Source: Anaerolineae bacterium
GTDB lineage: Bacteria; Chloroflexota; Anaerolineae; B4-G1
DNA length: 9,711 bases
Direction: 5' to 3'
NCBI GenBank assembly: GCA_030612185.1
Contig: JAUWOI010000125.1
Coordinates: 1 to 9,711 of the forward strand
Below are positions 1-6,190 of this stretch, piece after piece; position 1 is the stretch's first letter, and each line of letters begins with the position of its first letter. Under the pieces are notes generated by a model. It was not told where the DNA came from, made no database searches, and worked only from the letters and a program-made list of their open reading frames with translations. A program made the translations under genes and the position numbers.

Positions 1-1103
1 CGGTCGGTGACCTCGGGCGAGATGTCCTGGGCCAACTTCCCCAGCCCGGGCACTAGATCGAGAATCTGGCTCAGCGGCCCCATCTTCTTGACCTGACGCA
101 ATTGCTCCAAGAAATCCTCCAGGTCGAAACTGGCCTCGCGCAACTTGCGCTCCAGTCGCCTGGTTTGCTCCTCGTCGAACGTGGCCTCCGCCCGCTCGAT
201 GAGCGTCAGTACGTCTCCCATCCCCAGAATGCGGGAAGCCAACCGGTCAGGGTGAAAAACCTCCAGAGCATCGGTCTTCTCGCCCGTGCCCAAAAACTCG
301 ATCGGTACGCCGGTGACGGCCCGCATACTGATGGCCGCTCCTCCTCGAGCGTCACCATCTATCTTGGTCAGGATCAACCCGGTCAGCCCAATTTGCTGAT
401 GAAAGCCAGCCGCAATATTCACTGCTTCTTGGCCTGTCATTGCATCGGCCACCAGGAGCGTCTCGACCGGCTTCACTGCCCGCTTGATGCTCTCTAACTC
501 AGCCATCATTTCCCCATCAATCTGGAGACGGCCGGCGGTGTCCAAAACTATCACATCGTAGCCTCGACGGCGTGCTTCGCGGACGCCATTGGCGCAGATA
601 TTGGGCGGCGGAACGTGCTGCCCCGCACTGTGGACCGGCAGTTCCAGTTGGCGGCCCAATACCTCCAGTTGTGTGATAGCGGCTGGGCGATAGGTATCGC
701 CAGCGACCATCAAGGGCAAGTGACCGCCTTGCCTCAGATAGCGGGCCAGTTTCGCCACAGTCGTCGTCTTGCCCGAGCCTTGCAGCCCGACCAGCATAAT
801 GACATAGGGCGCGGGCCCCTTCAGTTCCAGTCGTCCCGGCTCGCCTAGCGTTTCAACCAGTTCCTCGTGGACAATCTTGGTCACTTGCTGGGCTGGGCTG
901 AGGCTTTTGGCGACTTCGGCACCGACGGTACGCTCGCGCACGCGGCCGATGAAGTCTTTGACAACCTTGTAATGTACATCGGCTTCTAGCAGAGCCAGGC
1001 GAATCCCACGTAGTACCTCATCTACATCGGCCTCGCGCAGGATACCACGCTTGCCCAACCGCCGAAAGACAGCCTGGAGTTTATCGGTCAAACTCTCGAA
1101 CAT
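1..1103 (-). CDS. ffh: Signal recognition particle GTPase Ffh (SRP54), C-terminus cut by window edge
   Basis: Ffh binds the 4.5S/SRP RNA and signal peptides of nascent membrane proteins and docks with FtsY, with reciprocal GTP hydrolysis, to deliver ribosomes to the translocon. Translation from the ATG at 1103 gives 367 residues before the left edge. Residues 1-95 are the helical N domain. The G domain follows with P-loop GLQGSGKTT (106-114), DTYRPAA (136-142), DTAGR (188-192), the TKIDGDARGG specificity motif (246-255) and LGTGEK (271-276). From about 325 the M domain begins (FDLEDFLEQL, then KKMGPLSQILDLVPG). The methionine-rich signal-binding part and the stop lie outside the window. A GGAG lies 4 bases before the ATG, and a good promoter sits about 40 bases upstream. 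The match to the family is strong and the gene looks intact; it is a housekeeping gene unrelated to the cluster on the right. Confidence 0.96.
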   Translation of the reverse strand, partial: MFESLTDKLQAVFRRLGKRGILREADVDEVLRGIRLALLEADVHYKVVKDFIGRVRERTVGAEVAKSLSPAQQVTKIVHEELVETLGEPGRLELKGPAPYVIMLVGLQGSGKTTTVAKLARYLRQGGHLPLMVAGDTYRPAAITQLEVLGRQLELPVHSAGQHVPPPNICANGVREARRRGYDVIVLDTAGRLQIDGEMMAELESIKRAVKPVETLLVADAMTGQEAVNIAAGFHQQIGLTGLILTKIDGDARGGAAISMRAVTGVPIEFLGTGEKTDALEVFHPDRLASRILGMGDVLTLIERAEATFDEEQTRRLERKLREASFDLEDFLEQLRQVKKMGPLSQILDLVPGLGKLAQDISPEVTD

Positions 1104-1139
1104 TATGCTCCGACTGATAGTCTGTGAATACGTGAGGCG

Positions 1140-1168
1140 ATTGTAATGTAAAAGCCATGTTTCGTCAA
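1140..1168 (-). promoter_or_regulatory. Sigma70-type promoter of ffh
   Basis: On the minus strand TTGACG (1168-1163) and TACAAT (1145-1140) are separated by exactly 17 bases. The -35 box contains the TGA stop codon of the upstream acyl-CoA synthetase gene, so ffh can be transcribed independently although the two genes are only 61 bases apart. The predicted start point leaves a leader of roughly 30 bases before the ATG. No terminator stem was seen between the two genes, so read-through is also possible. Confidence 0.7.
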
Positions 1169-3249
1169 GTCTTCTGGCTCCTGACCACCACCCGTGCGTC
1201 CACCGCTGCCACGCCCCGCTCGAATGCGAGTAGCGGGTTAATGTCAACCTCCACGACCTCGGGACATTCGACCAGGAGGCGCGATAGTGCCAGCAGCGCT
1301 TCGATGACCGCCTCCACGTCTGCCGGCGGCTCGCCGCGCACACCGCACAGCAGGCGACTTCCTCGCACCTCGGAGACCATCTCCTTGGCCCCCTCGCGGG
1401 TCAGCGGGGCCAGACGAAACGCGACGTCCTCGAATACCTCCACGTACACCCCGCCCAACCCGAACATTACCACCGGCCCAAAACTCGGATCACGCTTGCC
1501 GCCCAGGATCACCTCCCGCCCCCCGGTGAGCATCCGCTGCACCAGCACCCCTTCTACTCTCGCACCTGGGGCGTGCTCCTCCACCCGCGCCAGGATCGCG
1601 GCAAACTCCGCCCGCAGCGTCTCCCCACTCCCGACCCCCAGCGCCACTCCACCCACGCCTGACTTGTGCGAGACGTCGGGCGAGAGTACCTTGAGCGCCA
1701 CCGGGTAGCCCATAGCGCCAACAGCCACCAGTGCACCATCAATGCTTTCCGCCACGGCCCACTCAGCCCTGGGGATGCCGAAGGCCGCGCATAGCCCCAA
1801 AGCCGCGCCGGTCGTCAGTACCCCGTCGCGGGCCAGCAATCCCTCAACCTCACGCGGACGCTGGGCGGGCGCAGGTGGCAGCGGGAGTAACTGCGCCGGA
1901 CGAGTGTACCGGTCGCGGGAGGCGGCTAGTGCCCGCACCGCTCCTTCAATTGTAGCAAAGGTTGGGAGTTCCACCTCCCGCTCCAGTGCCATCACTTCGC
2001 ACTCCTGAGTAAAGGGGCAGAAAGCAATTGGCTTGCCTGTCTGCTGGACTAGTTGCTCAACGCGGCGGGCCAGTCGGCGCGATGCCTCCGCCTCCGGGCC
2101 GGTGCTATACGTATGCACCAACAGCAGCGCGTCGGGATCCAACGTGCGTAGGCACTCGTCGGCAATCTCTCCGTAGAGGTCAAAATCGAACACCACGCCC
2201 AGGTCAATGGGATTGGTCAGCGCGATGACGTCGGCGCGGAAGATGCTTCGCACCCTGGTCAGGAAATCGTCCGGGATGGGTAGCAAGTGAAAACCGTAGG
2301 CCTCGGCCAGGTCGGCTGCCACGACTGCGTGTCCCCCAGAACGAGATATGACGAGGAGATCGTTGCCCCGTACCGGCGGCAGCGTGAACCCCTGCGCCAA
2401 CGTTACCGCGTCCTGAAAACTCCCGGCGTGGGCAATGCCCGCCTGTCGCAGCGCCGCGCCGACGATGCGGTTATCGTTGGCTAGCGCCGCTGTGTGCGAA
2501 AAGGCGATGCGCGCGCTCATCTGGCCCGTGTTGGCCTTCTGCACGATGACCGGCTTGGGCGACGAAGCGGCCAGTTCCATCAGCCGCCGGCCCTCCTCAA
2601 TGCTCTCCAGGTAGAGGCAGATTATCTCGGTGCCGGGGTCCTCTATCAGATAAGTCAGGTAATCCACCTCATCCAGATCGGCCTTGTTGCCCATGCTGAC
2701 AACTTTGTTGGCCCCTAACCCGGCCTCGCTCAGCAAGAGCAAGTAGGTGATGGAGACCCCGCCGCTTTGCGCCAGCACTGAGACCGGACCCATTTTGACC
2801 GCCTGCCGGTCGAGGATGGCGAAGGGTAGGTACAGCCCGTTTTCCACGTTGACTACGCTGATGCAGTTCGGGCCCACGAAACGGATGTCCCAGCGGCGCG
2901 CCACCTCGCGGATTTGTTCCTCTAGTTCGCGCCCTGCCTCCGAAAACTCGCCGAAGCCGCCCGACTCGATCACCGCCCGGCGGATGCCTTTCCGTCCGCA
3001 GGTGTCCAGTAGGCCCGGCACCGTCGCCGCTGGGGTCAGGATCACGGCCAGGCCTACCCCGTCGGGCAGCGCTTCCACCGATGTAAGGATGGGGATATTG
3101 TGCACCTCGCCACTCTGCAGCCCTACGGCGTAGACGTCGCCGCTGTAGCCGAACTCCAGCAGATTGCGGATGACGTTGGCTGCCAGGTTGTCGGCTTTCT
3201 CCGAAACACCGATGACCACAACGCTATCGGGATAGAAAATCTTGTCCAC
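1165..3249 (-). CDS. ADP-forming acyl-CoA synthetase (fused alpha/beta, acetate--CoA ligase type)
   Basis: This family converts an acyl-CoA, ADP and phosphate to acid, CoA and ATP (or the reverse) by a phosphohistidine mechanism, conserving energy in fermentation. The 694-residue product has the full fused order: an N-terminal CoA-binding Rossmann domain (about 5-100, with SVVVIGVSEK), the succinyl-CoA-ligase-like domains with GPNC (126-129) and AQSGG (160-164), the catalytic His in SHTAAL (His252), SRSGG (303-306 region), and a C-terminal ATP-grasp domain (from about 470) with the second conserved His in SHKSGVGGV (His528), FGLGG and DINPL near the end. The start is the GTG at 3249, not the upstream in-frame ATG at 3354. 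AGGAGG (3262-3257) lies 7 bases before the GTG, and a promoter whose start point falls near 3271 lies between the two, so the extra 35 residues would not be transcribed. The acyl substrate cannot be told from sequence. Confidence 0.92.
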   Translation of the reverse strand: MDKIFYPDSVVVIGVSEKADNLAANVIRNLLEFGYSGDVYAVGLQSGEVHNIPILTSVEALPDGVGLAVILTPAATVPGLLDTCGRKGIRRAVIESGGFGEFSEAGRELEEQIREVARRWDIRFVGPNCISVVNVENGLYLPFAILDRQAVKMGPVSVLAQSGGVSITYLLLLSEAGLGANKVVSMGNKADLDEVDYLTYLIEDPGTEIICLYLESIEEGRRLMELAASSPKPVIVQKANTGQMSARIAFSHTAALANDNRIVGAALRQAGIAHAGSFQDAVTLAQGFTLPPVRGNDLLVISRSGGHAVVAADLAEAYGFHLLPIPDDFLTRVRSIFRADVIALTNPIDLGVVFDFDLYGEIADECLRTLDPDALLLVHTYSTGPEAEASRRLARRVEQLVQQTGKPIAFCPFTQECEVMALEREVELPTFATIEGAVRALAASRDRYTRPAQLLPLPPAPAQRPREVEGLLARDGVLTTGAALGLCAAFGIPRAEWAVAESIDGALVAVGAMGYPVALKVLSPDVSHKSGVGGVALGVGSGETLRAEFAAILARVEEHAPGARVEGVLVQRMLTGGREVILGGKRDPSFGPVVMFGLGGVYVEVFEDVAFRLAPLTREGAKEMVSEVRGSRLLCGVRGEPPADVEAVIEALLALSRLLVECPEVVEVDINPLLAFERGVAAVDARVVVRSQKT

Positions 3250-3277
3250 TGATTTGCCTCCTGCTACGATTGGACCG

Positions 3278-3306
3278 ATTGTAACAGAGAGAGGGCGAAA
3301 TGCCAA
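3278..3306 (-). promoter_or_regulatory. Sigma70-type promoter of the acyl-CoA synthetase gene
   Basis: On the minus strand TTGGCA (3306-3301) and TACAAT (3283-3278) are 17 bases apart. The leader to the GTG start is about 22 bases and carries the AGGAGG ribosome binding site. This placement decides the start codon of the gene. The promoter is divergent from the plus-strand group that begins near 3338. Confidence 0.7.
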
Positions 3307-3334
3307 CTGAGAACTACGAAAACCTCCGCTTTTG

Positions 3335-3343
3335 TGGTACAAT
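3335..3343 (+). promoter_or_regulatory. Putative extended -10 promoter for the small plus-strand group
   Basis: TGG followed by TACAAT (3338-3343) forms an extended -10 element (TGnTAnAAT). No convincing -35 is present 16-18 bases upstream. If used, transcription would begin near 3350, upstream of the hexapeptide fragment and the cyclic-nucleotide-binding gene. It rests on a single motif. Confidence 0.4.
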
Positions 3344-3374
3344 AGTAACTCCATTGGTTGGCATTGGAGCCATT

Positions 3375-3590
3375 ATGTTGAACGGCGCGATCGTGGGCCG
3401 GGAGGCGCTGGTCGGGGCTGGCGCGTTGGTGCCCGAGGGAATGGTCATCCCACCCCGGCACCTGGCGCTGGGTACGCCGGCGCAGGTAGTGCGAAGACTG
3501 ACGAATAAGGAGATCGAACGCCTGCGCACCTTTGCTGCGCACTACGTCGCACGGGGCCAGGCGTTCCTGGCTAGCAGTAGGGGAGGATAA
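3375..3590 (+). pseudogene. Truncated gamma-carbonic-anhydrase-like hexapeptide-repeat protein (C-terminal part only)
   Basis: Full-length gamma-class carbonic anhydrase-like proteins (YrdA/PaaY group) are about 170-190 residues of left-handed beta-helix followed by a C-terminal helix. Only the last coils and the helix are present here: GAIVGREALVGAGALVPEG, the PP..LALGTPAQVVRRLT turn (typical S/TPAKVVR) and a helix ending AAHYVARGQAF. The metal-binding histidines of the family lie in the missing part. The frame is open from 3300, but the first 18 residues there do not look like the family. Likeness starts around 3357 (VGIGAIM), upstream of the ATG at 3375, which has a GGAG 5 bases before it. 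Likeness upstream of the best start suggests a decayed or rearranged remnant. A functional 71-residue mini-protein cannot be excluded. The next gene starts 2 bases after its stop. Confidence 0.6.
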
Positions 3591-3592
3591 AT

Positions 3593-4072
3593 ATGTCGGT
3601 TATCGAGTTGTTGCAACGCAGTGAATTGTTCTCCGGGCTCACGCCTGAGCAGATTGAGCGCATCGCTGCGCTGGGCCAGGAGAGTACCTACAATGCCGGT
3701 GACGTCGTCATCCGCGAGGACGACCCCTCCGACGAGATGTACGTCGTCCGCAGCGGCATGGTCGAAGTGCTGGTCTCCGGGGGCAGGATTCCCGACGTGC
3801 CAGGGCCGCCTCAACTAACCCCCATCGTCCATCTAGGTCAGGGACAGTTGTTCGGCGAGATGGCGCTGGTGGATCGCGGGGCTCGCTCAGCGACGGTTCG
3901 CTGTGTGGAGGACGGCACTATGCTCCACGTCATCCCCCGCCAAACATTCTGGGATCTCTGCGACGCCGATCATCACATCGGCTACGTCGTGATGCGCAAT
4001 ATCGCCTCGGACCTGTCGTTCAAACTGCGCCACCGCAACCTCCAGGCGAGACTGGCGGGAGGTGCGCCGTGA
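3593..4072 (+). CDS. Cyclic nucleotide-binding domain protein without effector domain
   Basis: The 159-residue protein is almost entirely one cNMP-binding domain (Crp/PKA regulatory-subunit fold). The N-terminus has the helix ELFSGLTPEQIERIA, then the beta-roll with YNAGDVVIREDDPSDEMYVVRSGMVEV split across residues 33-59. The phosphate-binding cassette FGEMAL..RGARSATV (residues 87-102) keeps Gly88, Glu89 and the phosphate-contacting Arg98, so real ligand binding is plausible. There is no helix-turn-helix or kinase domain, so it would act by contact with a partner. A proline-rich insertion (about 64-78) lengthens one beta-roll loop. A GGGGAGG ribosome binding site precedes the ATG. It overlaps the next gene by 4 bases (GTGA), which suggests translational coupling and a functional pair. 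Confidence 0.85.
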   Translation: MSVIELLQRSELFSGLTPEQIERIAALGQESTYNAGDVVIREDDPSDEMYVVRSGMVEVLVSGGRIPDVPGPPQLTPIVHLGQGQLFGEMALVDRGARSATVRCVEDGTMLHVIPRQTFWDLCDADHHIGYVVMRNIASDLSFKLRHRNLQARLAGGAP

Positions 4073-4272
4073 TCTATAAGGTGAGTTATGTCGTCGTAGG
4101 CAAGCCACACCTGGGTGTGATCGTCAATCTGGATGCCCCGCCGCGCGTCGGTGATCGGGTGCAACTGGGCGATGAAATGTTCGAGGTCGTCGAGGTCATT
4201 GATCTGATCCCACCACGCGGAGACTTCGCTTATCTCCACGTCACCTGCCTGCCGGTACAGGAAGCGACGTAG
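4069..4272 (+). CDS. Hypothetical small protein coupled to the cNMP-binding protein
   Basis: A 67-residue product starting at a GTG that overlaps the stop of the previous gene (GTGA). I do not recognise a family. The sequence is short beta-strand-rich and soluble: KVSYVVVGKPHLGVIVNL, then PPRVGDRVQLGDEMFEVVEV, then an acidic/hydrophobic strand and a C-terminal strand YLHVTCLPV. The RVGDRVQLGDEMFEVVEV stretch resembles a small SH3-like/beta-barrel module, as found in short barrel proteins, but that is only an impression. Because of the overlap it is probably made at the level of the cNMP-binding protein and may work with it. No signal peptide or membrane segment is visible. Confidence 0.65.
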   Translation: MIYKVSYVVVGKPHLGVIVNLDAPPRVGDRVQLGDEMFEVVEVIDLIPPRGDFAYLHVTCLPVQEAT

Positions 4273-4335
4273 AACACACCAACTGGCGAGAGCCCCCGTC
4301 AGCGGATGTGACACTCTGCCCCTGCTTCAGGTGAT

Positions 4336-4354
4336 TCTTGTCACCTTGACAAGA
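4336..4354. promoter_or_regulatory. Inverted repeat overlapping the -35 of the ars-type promoter
   Basis: TCTTGTCA and TGACAAGA are perfect 8-base arms separated by CCT. The right arm contains most of the -35 hexamer (4346-4351). Its placement suits an operator for a second regulator; it is too short and has no U-tract to be a terminator. It could also be a chance dyad. Confidence 0.45.
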
Positions 4355-4374
4355 GTGGGCGTTGGTTGTATAAT
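4346..4374 (+). promoter_or_regulatory. Consensus sigma70 promoter of the arsR-permease-arsM cluster
   Basis: TTGACA (4346-4351) and TATAAT (4369-4374) match the consensus at all twelve positions with a 17-base spacer. Such a strong promoter is typical of one kept off by a repressor. The -10 is overlapped by an 11-base-arm dyad and the -35 by another dyad. The expected start point (about 4380-4382) is downstream of the ATG at 4377, which rules that ATG out as the start of arsR. Confidence 0.85.
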
Positions 4375-4398
4375 ATATGCAATTGTGTGCATATATTA
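4371..4398. promoter_or_regulatory. Putative ArsR operator (long dyad over the -10 and start point)
   Basis: Arms TAATATATGCA (4371-4381) and TGCATATATTA (4388-4398) are perfect complements around a 6-base spacer ATTGTG. AT-rich dyads overlapping the -10 and transcription start are characteristic binding sites for ArsR/SmtB repressors, which here would be the product of the next gene acting on its own promoter. A similar core with the same spacing occurs at 4757-4774. Confidence 0.7.
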
Positions 4399-4403
4399 AG
4401 GAT

Positions 4404-4736
4404 ATGAAACAGAATTCCTATCGTCAGGCGGCCCAAATTTACCATCTGCTCTCTCATCCGGCCCGGCTGCGTATACTGGACGAGCTACGGTGCAGCGAAG
4501 CATGTGTGTGTCACTTGCAGACAGTGCTAGGGCGGCCACAGGCCTACGTCTCCCAGCAGTTGCGGGTGCTGCGAGAGGCCAAGGTGGTCACACCCCACAA
4601 GGACGGCTTGCTAGTATATTACCGGTTGGCCGACCGGCGAGTAGAGCGGCTGCTGGAGGAAGTCCTGGGTGCAGCGGGACAAGCGACCCGCCTGTCGGAT
4701 TGTCCATGTCCCAAGTGCACGTTGTACTACCTGTAA
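4404..4736 (+). CDS. arsR: ArsR/SmtB-family metalloid-responsive transcriptional repressor
   Basis: A winged-helix dimeric repressor that leaves DNA when it binds As(III), Sb(III), methylated arsenic or a thiophilic metal. From the ATG at 4404 it has 110 residues, the usual family length. LLSHPARLRILDEL (15-28) is the family signature. Residues 30-38 (CSEACVCHL) correspond to the alpha-3 ELCVC(D/G)L metal site, with Cys34 and Cys36 and an additional Cys30. The recognition helix is in QAYVSQQLRVLREAKVV and the wing in GLLVYYRL. A C-terminal CPCPKC (Cys100, 102, 105) adds a second potential thiolate site. The ATG at 4377 is in frame but upstream of the expected transcription start. The AAGGA before 4404 is very close, so the exact start is not certain. 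It is first in the cluster and probably autoregulated. Confidence 0.88.
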   Translation: MKQNSYRQAAQIYHLLSHPARLRILDELRCSEACVCHLQTVLGRPQAYVSQQLRVLREAKVVTPHKDGLLVYYRLADRRVERLLEEVLGAAGQATRLSDCPCPKCTLYYL

Positions 4737-4756
4737 GTATTTTTTTGCGTGCAAAG

Positions 4757-4774
4757 TATGCAATAAAGCGCATA
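4757..4774. promoter_or_regulatory. Second operator-like dyad between arsR and the permease gene
   Basis: TATGCA (4757-4762) and CGCATA (4769-4774) are near-complementary arms (5 of 6) around a 6-base spacer. This is the same core and spacing as TATGCA, N6, TGCATA in the putative ArsR operator at the cluster promoter. It lies 28 bases before the permease start. It may be a secondary ArsR site, but no clear promoter was found with it. Confidence 0.4.
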
Positions 4775-4801
4775 TACAAATACAAACCACGGAGGTGAAA
4801 C

Positions 4802-6160
4802 TTGAACATCTTGGAGTATCTGGCAACGCTGTTGCAAACCGGACTGGGCAGCCTGGCGGCTTACCTGGCGGCCCACGTGTTGCTGTGCCTGCTACCGGCT
4901 TTCTTCATCGCTGGCGCATTGGCCGCACTGATCCCCAAGGAGGCGATCACCAAATACCTGGGCCGGGATGCCCCCAAGTGGATCTCCTATCCCGCGTCGG
5001 CAGTGGGCGGGTTTGTGTTGGCGGTCTGCTCGTGCACCATCATGCCGCTCTTCGCCAGCATCTACAAGAAGGGCGCGGGGCTGGGGCCGGCGATCACGTT
5101 TCTGTTCGTCGGGCCAGCAGTCAACATTCTGGCCATCTCCCTCACCGGCGCCCAGATCGGGATGGACATCGCGCTGGCCCGCATCATTCTCTCGATCATA
5201 TTCGGCGTCAGCATCGGCCTGCTGATGGCCTGGTTCTTCCGCCAGGACGACGAGGCGCACAACAACTCCACCAATGGCGGCCGGGCCTTTGCGCAAGATG
5301 CAAAGATGCCCGCCCGCACGTGGATATTCTTTGCGCTGCTCTTGGGAGTGCTGATCGCCGGAACGCTCCAGGTCGGCTTGCTGACGAACAGTTACGCCAC
5401 GTTCGCGCTCCCTGGTTCGTGGGCCGGCTCGTTTCAGGGGTGGCTAGACACTATTGTGCCGCCAAACGATTCCCTGGGCATTGAGGGGGTGAGCGTCCAC
5501 GGGGTGTTCCTGATCGCCCTGCTGGCCCTTATCGCCATCACTGCCTGGCTGGGGCTGAACAAAGTGGACGAGGGATTCAACACCTGGACCTACGTGGCCT
5601 TGGGCTTGATCACCCTGACCCTGGTGGTAGCCTCGTTCAAGGTGGTAGCAGTCGCCGATAGCCTCAGTGTGGGCATCACCGGCAAGCTCATCGCCGAGAT
5701 TCTGCTCATCGGGGCTGTCTGGTGGATGGCCGCCAATCGCTTTGACGAATACGAAGTCCAGGAGTGGCTGTGGGAGATGTGGCGCTTCGTCAAGCAGATC
5801 ATTCCGCTGCTGATCGTGGGCGTGTTCCTGGCCGGGATGGCGCGGGCCATCATCCCCGCGACCTGGATCGAGGCGATTGCCGGGCGCAACACGGTGTGGG
5901 CCAACCTGGTCGGCGTGTTGTTTGGCGTGTTTATGTACTTTCCCACCTTGGTCGAGGTACCCATCGCCCAGACGTTCCTTTCGCTGGGGATGCACCGTGG
6001 CCCGCTGCTGGCCTACCTGCTGGCCGACCCAGAGTTGAGCCTGCAATCTATCTTCATCACCAACTCGGTGATCGGCAAGAAAAAGACAGCGGTTTATGTG
6101 GTGCTGGTGACCATCTTTAGTACTCTGGCAGGGCTGATCTTTGGCTGGTTTGTGCGGTAG
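4802..6160 (+). CDS. ArsP-like permease (COG0701/DUF318), probable metalloid or methylarsenical exporter
   Basis: Members of this family are inner-membrane permeases; characterised ArsP exports trivalent methylarsenicals, and others are linked to metal efflux. The 452-residue product has many hydrophobic segments. Two signature halves are visible: AVCSCTIMPLFASIYKKGAG and GPAITFLFVGPAVNIL (74-110), and in the second half FPTLVEVPIAQTF with GMHRGPLLAYLLADP (380-410). Cys76 and Cys78 are candidate substrate-contact residues. A central region (about 150-310) with a hydrophilic loop and several extra hydrophobic segments makes it longer than compact ArsP proteins of about 310 residues. The start is a TTG at 4802 with GGAGGTG (4791-4797) just upstream; no ATG fits. 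The position between arsR and arsM supports export of methylated As(III), but the substrate is inferred. Confidence 0.85.
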   Translation: MNILEYLATLLQTGLGSLAAYLAAHVLLCLLPAFFIAGALAALIPKEAITKYLGRDAPKWISYPASAVGGFVLAVCSCTIMPLFASIYKKGAGLGPAITFLFVGPAVNILAISLTGAQIGMDIALARIILSIIFGVSIGLLMAWFFRQDDEAHNNSTNGGRAFAQDAKMPARTWIFFALLLGVLIAGTLQVGLLTNSYATFALPGSWAGSFQGWLDTIVPPNDSLGIEGVSVHGVFLIALLALIAITAWLGLNKVDEGFNTWTYVALGLITLTLVVASFKVVAVADSLSVGITGKLIAEILLIGAVWWMAANRFDEYEVQEWLWEMWRFVKQIIPLLIVGVFLAGMARAIIPATWIEAIAGRNTVWANLVGVLFGVFMYFPTLVEVPIAQTFLSLGMHRGPLLAYLLADPELSLQSIFITNSVIGKKKTAVYVVLVTIFSTLAGLIFGWFVR

Positions 6161-6190
6161 CACTTGATTTCACATAGGAGGAGGTGAGAG

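Noticed and set aside
1157..1708. Plus-strand open frame of 183 codons opposite the acyl-CoA synthetase
   Set aside because: Its Ser/Thr/Pro/Arg-rich reading is a shadow of the strongly supported ATP-grasp domain on the other strand.
3250..3354. N-terminal extension of the acyl-CoA synthetase to the ATG at 3354
   Set aside because: A -35/-10 pair with 17-base spacing lies inside it, and the GTG at 3249 has an AGGAGG at 7 bases; family likeness begins at the GTG.
4377..4403. ATG at 4377 as the arsR start
   Set aside because: It lies inside the operator dyad, only 2 bases after the -10 box and upstream of the expected transcription start.
4690..4747. Possible rho-independent terminator after arsR (T7 run at about 4740-4746)
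   Set aside because: The only nearby stem (AGTGCA with TGTACT) is short, AT-rich, contains a wobble pair and is well over 10 bases from the T run.
4669..5484. Long plus-strand open frame (271 codons) overlapping the permease start
   Set aside because: It covers the permease in another frame; the translation is Arg/Gly/His-rich with no family likeness, whereas the permease frame has clear signatures and a good ribosome binding site.
5444..6163. Minus-strand open frame of 239 codons opposite the permease
   Set aside because: Its His/Gln/Pro/Asp-rich composition is what the reverse complement of a hydrophobic GC-rich gene gives; no motif or ribosome binding site was seen.
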